Below, in pieces: positions 43,784-52,103 of a stretch of DNA of 64,000 nucleotides. How positions within the stretch are numbered: the stretch's first letter is position 1; every line of letters starts with the position of its first letter. Both the position numbers and the translations under genes were made by a program. The stretch comes from Bog-950 sp964631835 (lineage in GTDB: Bacteria > Bacteroidota > Bacteroidia > Chitinophagales > LD1). A model generated the notes under the pieces. The model was given only the letters and a program-made list of their open reading frames with translations, was not told the DNA's origin and searched no databases. The stretch lies in assembly GCA_964631835.1 (NCBI GenBank), contig CAZWAD010000004.1, positions 62,001 to 126,000 on the forward strand, read 5' to 3'.

Positions 43784-45133
43784 GTGAAAAAGAACATTGT
43801 TATTGTAGGCGCGGGACTCGTTGGCTCTCTTTTGGCTTGTTATCTCAGCAAGCGCGGCCATAAGGTAAGTGTATACGAACGCAGGCCCGATATGCGCACG
43901 ACCGGTTATGCAGGCGGTCGCTCCATCAACCTCGCCCTCAGTCATCGTGGCTGGAAAGCGCTTAAAAAAATCGGGCTGGAAAAAGAGGTGGAGAAAATTT
44001 CAATTCCCATGAAGGGTAGAATGATTCACGACATGCAAGGTAACACACAACTCATTCCATACGGAAAAGAAGGACAGGCCATTTACTCCGTTAGCCGTGG
44101 AGAACTCAACCGCATAATGGTGGAAGAAGCCGAAAAGTTTCCTGATATAAAATTTTTCTTCAACCACCGTTGTAGCGAAATTGATTTCGAGCGTAACAAA
44201 ATTGTTTTTGAGAATTCGGGTGGCGGAAAAATTTCTGTTGATGATGCCGAAATCATTTTCGGTGCCGATGGCGCATTCAGCGAGGTGCGCTACCGCATGC
44301 AAATAACCCCCAACTTCAACATTGCCCAGCAACACGAACCTTACGGATATAAAGAACTTCACATACCGGCAGGCGAAAACGGCAAACACCTGATTGAAAA
44401 AAATGCCTTACACATTTGGCCACGTGGTGGATTTATGCTCATTGCCCTTCCTAACTTGGACGGAAGTTTTACCGTTACACTCTTCAATCCATTTAGTGGT
44501 GAAAACTCGTTCGAAAATCTGACAGATGAAAAACAGGTAACTAAATTCTTTCAGAAGTTTTTTCCCGATGCACTACCTCTTATGCCCGAACTTTCAAAAA
44601 CATTTTTTGATAACCCCACTTCTTCGCTCGTTACCATCAAATGTTATCCGTGGAAATACAAAAACGTGTGCCTCATTGGTGATGCGGCTCACGCCATTGT
44701 TCCGTTTTACGGGCAGGGCATGAACTGCGGCTTTGAAGATGTGAACGAACTGGATGATATTTTTTCAACCAACAACGAAAACTGGGATGCTACACTCCAT
44801 CAATTTCAGCAGCAACGCAAACCAAACGGTGACGCCATTCTTGATTTGGCGCTTCACAACTATATTGAAATGCGCGACCTCAGCGGAAGAAAAGATTTTC
44901 AGTTGCGCACTCAAATCGAAAAAAAAATAGCGGAAGCATTTCCCGATAAATTTATAACGCATTACGCCATGGTCACTTTCAGCGATTTGTCATATTCCGA
45001 AGCCAAACAAAGAGGTGATAAACAAAACGAGCTGCTCGATAAAATAATGGCTCTTCCTGACGTTGAGAATAAATGGAGCACACCCGAAGTAATAGCTATG
45101 GCCGAAGAATGGATACATGAAAACCATGCGTGA
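43784..45133 (+). CDS. kmo: Kynurenine 3-monooxygenase
   Basis: The FAD enzyme hydroxylates kynurenine to 3-hydroxykynurenine with NADPH and oxygen in tryptophan breakdown. The 449-residue product has the Rossmann motif IVIVGAGLVGSLLACYL at the N-terminus, the substrate-site GYAGGRSINLALSHRG, the second FAD motif CLIGDAAHAIVPFYGQGMN and the KMO-specific YPWKYKNV. The start is GTG at 43784; no ATG lies upstream in frame before the Rossmann strand. Tryptophan 2,3-dioxygenase lies 4 kb downstream on the other strand, so the pathway is split. No kynureninase or formamidase is in the window. Confidence 0.95.
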   Translation: MKKNIVIVGAGLVGSLLACYLSKRGHKVSVYERRPDMRTTGYAGGRSINLALSHRGWKALKKIGLEKEVEKISIPMKGRMIHDMQGNTQLIPYGKEGQAIYSVSRGELNRIMVEEAEKFPDIKFFFNHRCSEIDFERNKIVFENSGGGKISVDDAEIIFGADGAFSEVRYRMQITPNFNIAQQHEPYGYKELHIPAGENGKHLIEKNALHIWPRGGFMLIALPNLDGSFTVTLFNPFSGENSFENLTDEKQVTKFFQKFFPDALPLMPELSKTFFDNPTSSLVTIKCYPWKYKNVCLIGDAAHAIVPFYGQGMNCGFEDVNELDDIFSTNNENWDATLHQFQQQRKPNGDAILDLALHNYIEMRDLSGRKDFQLRTQIEKKIAEAFPDKFITHYAMVTFSDLSYSEAKQRGDKQNELLDKIMALPDVENKWSTPEVIAMAEEWIHENHA

Positions 45134-45191
45134 ATTATTACCCATATCCATCGTCTTGAATAAAAGAGCGACCTTTGCTTTTGTAGAGGCC

Positions 45192-47360
45192 ATGAAGCAA
45201 GTAATCAATAAATTTCCAGGTCCCCGCAGGGTCTCCCTTTCCCGCTTTGCGGGATTGGGGACCCTGCGGCTTACTGTCACTTGTTTCCTGTTGCTGATTT
45301 TATCACCTGTAAAATCTTTTTCTCAATTCGAAGAACCGGATAACCGCATTTTGAATGAATTTATTGTGATGCTTCAACCGGTTCATTCCATCGAAAATAT
45401 TCTTTCGGAAATTCCTTCGCTCAAAGTCAAGAAATGTCTTTCCCCGCGAATGAATATTTATTTGCTGGAAAGAAATTCAACCACTTCTGCTGATGAGTTT
45501 CTTTTTTCACTCCGCAGTAACAAGCATATAAAACTCGCGCAGTTCAACCACCGTGGAGTTGAAAACCGCTCGCTCATTCCCAACGATTCTTTTTTTAATC
45601 GGCAGTGGAATATGCTCAACACCGGTCAAAGCGGGGGAATAGCCGGTGCGGATATTGAAGCCACCGAAGCCTGGGACATCAATAACGATAACATCACCGC
45701 AGATGACGACACGGTTGTGGTTGCCATTATTGATGGCCTGTTCGACATCAATCATCCTGACCTTAATTTTTTCGTGAACAACAATGAAGTGCCCGGCAAC
45801 GGAATTGATGATGATGGCAACTTTTATATTGATGATGTTAAGGGGTGGAACATAGCTACCAACTCAGGAAATGTTTTCGGGCTTGACCCGCACAGCACTC
45901 ATGTGGCCGGAATTGCCGCAGCAAAAGGAAATGATTCCACCGGTGTAGCGGGTGTTTGCTGGGGCGCAAAAATCCTACCGGTAAACCGTGCATCAAACAT
46001 TGAGTCGGATGTGGTGGCGGCTTACGACTATGTGCGCTCCATGCGGCTTCTGTATAACAGCACTTTCGGAACCAAAGGCGCATTTGTGGTTTCAGCTAAT
46101 TCATCATTTGGAGTGAACAACGGCAACCCGGTTGATTATCCGCTCTGGTGTGCCATGTACGATTCGATGGGAGCAGTCGGAATTTTGAGCATAGGCGCAA
46201 CGGCTAATTCAAATGTCAATGTTGACATTACTCATGACATGCCTACAGAGTGTCCGAGTAAATGGCTAATAACTGTGACAAACACTATGAACACTGACAA
46301 CCGGAATGCAGGTTCGGGCTACGGACCAATCTCTATTGACTTAGGCGCTCCCGGTACGAACGTTTATTCAACCACACCTTCAAATAATTATGGCTCTAAC
46401 ACCGGCACTTCTATGTCGGCACCGCATGTTACCGGTACAGTGGCGGCCATGTATGCAGCCGCGTGCAAAGCACTCATTGATGCTTATCACGAATACCCCG
46501 ATTCTATTGCACTGTTGGTGAAAGAATATTTGCTAGATGCCGCAGAGTGGAACTCATCCCTGAACAACCTGACTGTAACTAACGGAAGGCTTAATCTCTT
46601 TCGCGCTATCAGCAACCTCAAAAGATTCAATTGTGATTCGTGCAACTTCAATATTGCAATTGATAAAGTTCCCATTACCTGCAAGGGAAGCAGCAATGGA
46701 GCTATGGCTGTAATTGTTGACTCCGGATTTATTTATGATTATGATATTTTGTGGTCTACCGGAAATACTTCCCCTGAATGCCTGAGTATGCAACCGGGCT
46801 TTTATACAGTTTCGGTGCGCGATACCGCAACTAACTGCCGCAGATATATGACCGCTGAAGTTCACAATCCTGACACCATAACTATCAATGCGATAAACAT
46901 TATTGCAGCAACGGATTCAACTCCCGGAAATATTTCCATAAACGCTTCAGCGGGAAACGAGCATTTGCTTTATTCTCTGGATGGGAGCAACTATCAGCAG
47001 TCTGCAATTTTTAGCGTACCGGTAAATGGCACTTACACCGTGTACATCAAAAATTCTTCAGGCTGTATCGTGCAACAAAGCGTTTTGGTAAGCGGGTATG
47101 AAGAGTTGGCAGTAGGTCCCGACTGTTGTCGGGAGCAGTTAGCGGTTTATCCAAATCCGGCTGATGAAATGTTTACGGTTTACAGTTTGCAGTTTACGCT
47201 TAAACAAACGCCACTGGAAGTTTATGATGCTATCGGACAAGAAATTTACAGCACTGTCCCGGCAACTCAAAACTGGAAGCTGGAAACAGGTAACTGGCAA
47301 AGCGGTGTTTATTTTCTACGCTTCGGAAATACTACAAAGAAACTTACCATAGTTCATTAA
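45192..47360 (+). CDS. T9SS-exported S8 family subtilisin-like protease carrying embedded repeats
   Basis: The ATG at 45192 gives 722 residues; a longer frame from 45117 overlaps kmo. The hydrophobic signal core LTVTCFLLLILSPVKSFSQ is preceded by an unusually long leader encoded by a palindrome. The catalytic triad is visible: Asp in VAIIDGLFDINHPDL (about 178), His in DPHSTHVAGIAA (about 234), Ser in GTSMSAPHVTG (about 405). An FNIAIDKVPITCKGSSNG beta domain and a C-terminal sorting domain (QLAVYPNPADEMF to GVYFLRFG) follow. Two palindromes and two heptamer arrays are translated within it. It probably acts as an extracellular or surface protease. Confidence 0.88.
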   Translation: MKQVINKFPGPRRVSLSRFAGLGTLRLTVTCFLLLILSPVKSFSQFEEPDNRILNEFIVMLQPVHSIENILSEIPSLKVKKCLSPRMNIYLLERNSTTSADEFLFSLRSNKHIKLAQFNHRGVENRSLIPNDSFFNRQWNMLNTGQSGGIAGADIEATEAWDINNDNITADDDTVVVAIIDGLFDINHPDLNFFVNNNEVPGNGIDDDGNFYIDDVKGWNIATNSGNVFGLDPHSTHVAGIAAAKGNDSTGVAGVCWGAKILPVNRASNIESDVVAAYDYVRSMRLLYNSTFGTKGAFVVSANSSFGVNNGNPVDYPLWCAMYDSMGAVGILSIGATANSNVNVDITHDMPTECPSKWLITVTNTMNTDNRNAGSGYGPISIDLGAPGTNVYSTTPSNNYGSNTGTSMSAPHVTGTVAAMYAAACKALIDAYHEYPDSIALLVKEYLLDAAEWNSSLNNLTVTNGRLNLFRAISNLKRFNCDSCNFNIAIDKVPITCKGSSNGAMAVIVDSGFIYDYDILWSTGNTSPECLSMQPGFYTVSVRDTATNCRRYMTAEVHNPDTITINAINIIAATDSTPGNISINASAGNEHLLYSLDGSNYQQSAIFSVPVNGTYTVYIKNSSGCIVQQSVLVSGYEELAVGPDCCREQLAVYPNPADEMFTVYSLQFTLKQTPLEVYDAIGQEIYSTVPATQNWKLETGNWQSGVYFLRFGNTTKKLTIVH
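45224..45269. repeat. Long palindrome inside the protease leader
   Basis: Arms CCGCAGGGTC and GACCCTGCGG, with inner CCCGC and GCGGG around TTT, form a near-complete 46-base hairpin. It encodes part of PGPRRVSLSRFAGLGTLRL, placed before the hydrophobic signal core. It looks like a REP-type element captured in a coding frame. Confidence 0.8.
47117..47134. repeat. Short palindrome inside the protease, before the sorting domain
   Basis: TCCCGAC (47117-47123) and GTCGGGA (47128-47134) are perfect arms around TGTT. It encodes GPDCCREQ just before LAVYPNPA, the start of the T9SS sorting domain. Confidence 0.8.
47172..47199. repeat. Four tandem heptamers, TTTACGG / TTTACAG / TTTGCAG / TTTACGC
   Basis: Units begin at 47172, 47179, 47186 and 47193. 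They encode FTVYSLQFTL within the sorting domain of the S8 protease. Confidence 0.75.
47270..47297. repeat. Four tandem heptamers, AAACTGG / AAGCTGG / AAACAGG / TAACTGG
   Basis: Units begin at 47270, 47277, 47284 and 47291. They encode NWKLETGNW, inserted between EIYSTVPATQ and QSGVYFLRFG of the sorting domain. Confidence 0.75.
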
Positions 47361-47370
47361 ACTTGTTCTC

Positions 47371-49071
47371 ATGCAACTCCGATGGAAATTCCTGAAAACG
47401 GATGATGACAAAGTTCGTGCCCTTCAGCAATCCCTAAAAATACATCCTATTGTTTGCAAACTTCTTATTGAAAGGGGAATTGAAACTTACGAGCAAGCAA
47501 AGAAATTTTTCCGTCCTGAATTAAGTGAGCTCCACGACCCCTTCCTGATGAAGGATATGGACAAGGCCATTAACCGAATCAGCGAAGCAATTTCACGCAA
47601 TGAAAAAATTCTGATTTACGGAGATTACGATGTGGACGGGATAACTGCTGTAGCTACGGTTTACTCTTTCTTTAAAGAAATTTATCCGAACATAGATTAC
47701 TATGTACCCAACCGTTACACAGAAGGTTATGGAATTTCTTTTAAAGGAATTGATTTAGCTGCTGAAAATAATTTCCCGCTCATCATCGCCCTCGATTGCG
47801 GAATAAAAGCAAATGACAAAGTTGGTTATGCAAACGAAAAGGGAGTTGACTTTATTATTTGCGACCATCATAACCCAGGCGAGGAAATTCCTCAAGCAAT
47901 TGCCGTTCTTGATCCGAAAAGAAAAGACTGTAATTATCCTTATAAAGAGTTAAGCGGTTGTGGGATTGGATTCAAGTTGATACAGGCATTTAGCTTACAA
48001 AACGGGATTCCGTTGGAAAAATGTTTTCAATTTTTCGATTTGGTTTGTGTGAGTATTGGAGCAGATATTGTTCCCATTACAGGTGAAAACAGAATCCTCG
48101 CCTGGCATGGTTTAAAGAAGGTGAATTCAAATCCTGTAACAGGCTTGCGAAAACTTATAGAAATTTCGGGAGTTAAAAAAGAATTGAGCATCACCGATGT
48201 GGTTTTCATTCTTGGTCCGCGTATCAACGCAGCTGGAAGAATGGATGATGCAAAACATGCGGTAAAACTTTTGATTGCAGAAGACATAGACTACGATGCT
48301 GAGGCAAACGCATTTCAACTCAATAAGCTCAACAACGAACGTAAAGATTTGGATAGGAGTATTACTGCGCATGCACTTGATATGATTGAGAGAGATGAAA
48401 AACTGGCTAACAGAAAATCAACTGTGGTGTATCACCCCGACTGGCACAAGGGGGTAATTGGAATTGTCGCTTCGCGTTTGACAGAAACGTACTATCGCCC
48501 AACAATAGTTCTCACAGAAAGCGAGGGTAAAGTAACCGGCTCTGCGCGCTCGGTGAAAAATTTCGATTTATACGAAGCCATTTATGAGTGTCGCGATTTA
48601 CTGATTCAGTTTGGCGGGCACAAATTTGCTGCGGGGCTAACACTCCATCCGGAAAACGTTGGTGCGCTGATGGACAAATTTGAAACTGTTGTAAGCGAAA
48701 AAATAACCGATGATCTACTGATTCCCGAATTAGATGTTGATGCAGAAATGGAATTAGAAGAAATTGCTCCTAAATTTTATAGCATTATGCAGCAGATGGC
48801 CCCTTTCGGCCCGGGAAACATGAAGCCGGTTTTTGTAACCCGCGGTGTTCGTGACACTGGCTGGAGTAAAATTGCAAAGGAAGAACACATCAAATTTTCA
48901 ATAAAGAAAAACGGAAACAATGTACTCGATGGAATTGGCTTCGGCTTAGCCGAAAAATTCAATATCGTAAAAAGCGGATCATTTGATATTGCTTATCATC
49001 TTGAAGAAAATGAATGGCAGGGAAATGTGAGATTACAGATGATGGTGAAGGATATCAGGCCAGGGAATTAA
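47371..49071 (+). CDS. recJ: Single-stranded-DNA-specific exonuclease RecJ
   Basis: RecJ degrades single strands 5' to 3' in recombination and mismatch repair. The 566 residues have the DHH-family motifs IYGDYDVDGITA (about 85), ALDCGIK, FIICDHHNPGEE (about 165) and the DHHA1 part with QFGGHKFAAGLTL. The C-terminal OB-like domain (about 460-566) is present. It starts 10 bases after the S8 protease stop, so it may share its transcript, and it ends converging on the tryptophan dioxygenase gene with a 4-base overlap. Confidence 0.96.
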   Translation: MQLRWKFLKTDDDKVRALQQSLKIHPIVCKLLIERGIETYEQAKKFFRPELSELHDPFLMKDMDKAINRISEAISRNEKILIYGDYDVDGITAVATVYSFFKEIYPNIDYYVPNRYTEGYGISFKGIDLAAENNFPLIIALDCGIKANDKVGYANEKGVDFIICDHHNPGEEIPQAIAVLDPKRKDCNYPYKELSGCGIGFKLIQAFSLQNGIPLEKCFQFFDLVCVSIGADIVPITGENRILAWHGLKKVNSNPVTGLRKLIEISGVKKELSITDVVFILGPRINAAGRMDDAKHAVKLLIAEDIDYDAEANAFQLNKLNNERKDLDRSITAHALDMIERDEKLANRKSTVVYHPDWHKGVIGIVASRLTETYYRPTIVLTESEGKVTGSARSVKNFDLYEAIYECRDLLIQFGGHKFAAGLTLHPENVGALMDKFETVVSEKITDDLLIPELDVDAEMELEEIAPKFYSIMQQMAPFGPGNMKPVFVTRGVRDTGWSKIAKEEHIKFSIKKNGNNVLDGIGFGLAEKFNIVKSGSFDIAYHLEENEWQGNVRLQMMVKDIRPGN

Positions 49072-50123
49072 ACATCAAATCCAAGTCTTGTTTTTAGTGC
49101 ATTAGACAACTCAGGCAACTTATTTCGCTCAATCATAAACGAAGTCAGCTCAGCAAACTCGGCAAAAATGTAATGCTTATCCAGCGCTCCTTTCAGATAA
49201 TCTTTTCCCGTGCTGCCACCGGTTCCCGTTCTTGAACCAATCATCCGGTGAACCATATTCATGTGCCGGTAGCGCCAAGTGGAGAGTGTCTCATCAATAT
49301 CCAGAAGAACATTTATTAACTGGTAGGGGAGCTGGAGCAGGGGATAGTCACGATAAAGCAGAACAAACAGAGCCGCTCTTCGTGCATCGCAACTTAAGCT
49401 CCACTCTTCTTTTTTTGTTTCACCAAAAAATAATTCATCAAATCGGGAGAGATTAAATTTTTCACCCTCAACTAAACTTGAAGAATAAGTTTCGTGATAT
49501 TTTTTCCAGAAAGGATGATTGCGTCCGTCTTTATCCCAGCCCTCCCAGTATTTCGTTTCAGCAAAAAACGGCATGCGTTCCAGCCAGTCGTTTACCAAAG
49601 CAATCAGCGGTTTTGTTTTTTCAACATCCTCAATAAATTTTTTATCTTCAGGCTTTAGCTGGCTGGTGTAGTATTGCTTACCGTGGCGTTGTTCCATTCG
49701 CAAGCCCAGATTAGCTTCCAAAACTTTAAACTGAATACTTTGAAAACCCGAAGCCGGACGAAGCATATTTCTGAAATCAAGGAAATCGAGAGCGGTCATG
49801 GTTTCGAGAACATTGACTTTATCAACCAACACATTAATTATAGTAACCACTCTTTTCAAACGGTGATTGACAATATATAGGTCCGGTGAATTATCACTGA
49901 TGTTTGGTTTTGAAAGAATTTCCATCACGGATTTTACTTCAAACAAAATCTGTTTAAACCATAACTCATAGCTCTGGTGAATAATGATGAACAGCATTTC
50001 GTCATGAGCGTGTTGCTTGCCGGTTTTGTCGCTTTCCAAACTTTGCGCCCCGAGGATTTTTTCAAGCTGTAGATAGTCGCTGTAATAAACTCCGTCTTTC
50101 ATCTTCCAGGTTTTGTTGTTCAA
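49068..50123 (-). CDS. kynA: Tryptophan 2,3-dioxygenase
   Basis: This haem enzyme opens the indole ring of L-tryptophan to N-formylkynurenine, the first step of the kynurenine pathway. The 351 residues include YYSDYLQLEKILGAQ, the substrate segment HDEMLFIIIHQSYELWFKQI and the region RHMNMVHRMIGSRTGTGGS with the haem-ligand His and the tryptophan-binding GTGGS loop. It is longer than many bacterial versions (often near 280 residues), with extra sequence around NLSRFDELFFGETKKEEW. kmo is 4 kb away on the opposite strand. The upstream box CATCTTTG differs from TAnnTTTG at one base. Confidence 0.95.
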   Translation of the reverse strand: MNNKTWKMKDGVYYSDYLQLEKILGAQSLESDKTGKQHAHDEMLFIIIHQSYELWFKQILFEVKSVMEILSKPNISDNSPDLYIVNHRLKRVVTIINVLVDKVNVLETMTALDFLDFRNMLRPASGFQSIQFKVLEANLGLRMEQRHGKQYYTSQLKPEDKKFIEDVEKTKPLIALVNDWLERMPFFAETKYWEGWDKDGRNHPFWKKYHETYSSSLVEGEKFNLSRFDELFFGETKKEEWSLSCDARRAALFVLLYRDYPLLQLPYQLINVLLDIDETLSTWRYRHMNMVHRMIGSRTGTGGSTGKDYLKGALDKHYIFAEFAELTSFMIERNKLPELSNALKTRLGFDV

Positions 50124-50173
50124 AGATGAAAAGTTCCCGTAGATTGAAAGAAAGATTTAGTTCATAGGATAAT

Positions 50174-52024
50174 TCATTCTTTTACAACCCGAGCGGTTCC
50201 CCAGCCATTTTTTGTAAGTGCACGCAACAAATAAACTCCGGAAGGAAGATGAGCTAAAGAAATGCTGTTTGAAGAAGCGGAACTTGGTTTGCTAAAAATA
50301 TTTCTGCCTGTAAAGTCAAGCAATTCTGTTTGAAGGATTACCTCGTTGTTCGACAACTTAATACGAACAAAATCAGTTGCTGGATTTGGATAAATTTTTA
50401 ATGTCTCATTTGGAGCAAATAAGGGAATGCCAACATAGCTATCTGATATAATTCCTATACGATTTAAAACTTTTGCAGAGTTTCTGACAAAATTTCCTCC
50501 GAAATACAAATTTCCACTTTGAATAGCTATTGAATTTACAGAACTATCGAGATTCGCGAACGCAATAATTGCATCAACATAAGTCACACCCCAGCTATTA
50601 ATTTTTCGATAATACTTTACTAGATTATTTGCAAAAGTAAAGCCGCCATCGTAAAAAAAACGACCACCCAAAACAATAGCAGAATCATAAAGCGCCATAG
50701 TTCTAAAGCTTTTTCCGGTCGGTGGATAATAATCTGGAACAAGTTTTATTTTAACCTGCCAAACCCCACTATCATAACATGCAAGAGCGCATGTATCGCT
50801 TCCATTTACAAAATCGCAAGCCGCATATAATGTGTTATTTAATTTCTCAAAGTCATTCACAGGAGTAATAGTGCCGAAATCCAATGTACCCATTTGAGAA
50901 CCATCATAAGCTGCCACATGCCTTCGGAGAGCACCGGTAGCCAGTTCAAAATTACCACCTATCACCAGCAGGTTGTTCCAAATTTCGAGTGTACGAACTC
51001 CTTCGCCATATAAAAATCCGTTGGCAATATCAATCCACTGTGAGCCGTTCCATTTCGAAACAAAACCGGTAAAATTACCTCCTGCATATAATTCTCCATT
51101 GTAAAATGCGAGAGCGCGAACCGTGCTGTCTAAACTTCCGAGCGATTGCCACTGGCCGAGCGAAATATCATAAACCGCAACATGATTAACTGGTGTAGTT
51201 CCTGCCATTGTAAACTCTCCACCTGCATACAACATGTTGTTTTGTAAAAGCAGCGTATGAACGGTTCCATTCAAACCTGAACCGACAGGTATCCAGTCCC
51301 AGCCGGCAAAGCCGCTTATCCATAGTGCAACGTTCGAGCTTGTAACGCCACTGGTAGTTTGGCTAAAATTTCCTCCCACGTAAACAGCCTGTCCGCTTGG
51401 GTCAACGGCAATGGTATTTACCGTACCGTTCAACCCGCCATCTAAATCTTCGGTAGGTATTGTTGGTGGATAGCCGGGCTGTATCCACGCAAGTTCATCA
51501 ATGGCAAATCCGTTTTCATCAGCCCACTCTTTTACTCCTTCAGTTTTTATTTCGTGCACAAAGGCAAATTTTTCATTCGTATTTATGGCTTGCGCCAACT
51601 CATCGTTTCCGCTTTGGAGCATTAAATAACCAACCGCGCAATGAGTTCCTATACGGTCAATAAAAACAGGATTCTTGTAAGGCAGGTAATCATTTACTGG
51701 GAAAACTCCTTGTTGCCAATACCCGTGTAATTCATTCAAAAGTTTCGCTCGATTGCTCCTTTGAGTTGAAGTTAGATTAGAAACATCGCGCGCGCTTAAA
51801 GTTTTTTCTACCAGCATCAGGTGAGTGGCAATCCATTCATTAAACGATTTGTTGTCCGAAAATTTTTCGATAGAAATTATTTTTCCGTATTCCGGTTGCT
51901 TGCTCCATTCGGCATTTACCGATAAAAGTTTTTGAAGAAGAGGTTCATTGGAGATTGCATTTCCAGCTTGCAGGAAGTTGAAGTGAGCAACTAACAGAAA
52001 TGTTGCAAGTAAACAATAGCGCAT
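50174..52024 (-). CDS. T9SS-exported beta-propeller-like protein
   Basis: The 616-residue protein has a signal peptide (MRYCLLATFLLVAHFNFLQA). A helical N-terminal domain follows, containing DRIGTHCAVGYLMLQSG, as seen in other Bacteroidota secreted proteins. Then come 6 or so repeats of the form VYVGGNF / LYAGGEFTMAG / LYAGGNFTG / LVIGGNFELATG (about 205-520), a kelch-like propeller. The C-terminal sorting domain starts at LKIYPNPATDFVRIKL and ends LPSGVYLLRALTKNG. It is likely a surface protein of unknown target. Confidence 0.85.
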   Translation of the reverse strand: MRYCLLATFLLVAHFNFLQAGNAISNEPLLQKLLSVNAEWSKQPEYGKIISIEKFSDNKSFNEWIATHLMLVEKTLSARDVSNLTSTQRSNRAKLLNELHGYWQQGVFPVNDYLPYKNPVFIDRIGTHCAVGYLMLQSGNDELAQAINTNEKFAFVHEIKTEGVKEWADENGFAIDELAWIQPGYPPTIPTEDLDGGLNGTVNTIAVDPSGQAVYVGGNFSQTTSGVTSSNVALWISGFAGWDWIPVGSGLNGTVHTLLLQNNMLYAGGEFTMAGTTPVNHVAVYDISLGQWQSLGSLDSTVRALAFYNGELYAGGNFTGFVSKWNGSQWIDIANGFLYGEGVRTLEIWNNLLVIGGNFELATGALRRHVAAYDGSQMGTLDFGTITPVNDFEKLNNTLYAACDFVNGSDTCALACYDSGVWQVKIKLVPDYYPPTGKSFRTMALYDSAIVLGGRFFYDGGFTFANNLVKYYRKINSWGVTYVDAIIAFANLDSSVNSIAIQSGNLYFGGNFVRNSAKVLNRIGIISDSYVGIPLFAPNETLKIYPNPATDFVRIKLSNNEVILQTELLDFTGRNIFSKPSSASSNSISLAHLPSGVYLLRALTKNGWGTARVVKE

Positions 52025-52103
52025 AGGGTTTTTATTTTCCGAAAGTTAAAGAATGTATTTACAAAACGGGGAAAATTTCCTTTCGGTTGCTTCGTAATTT
52101 ATT

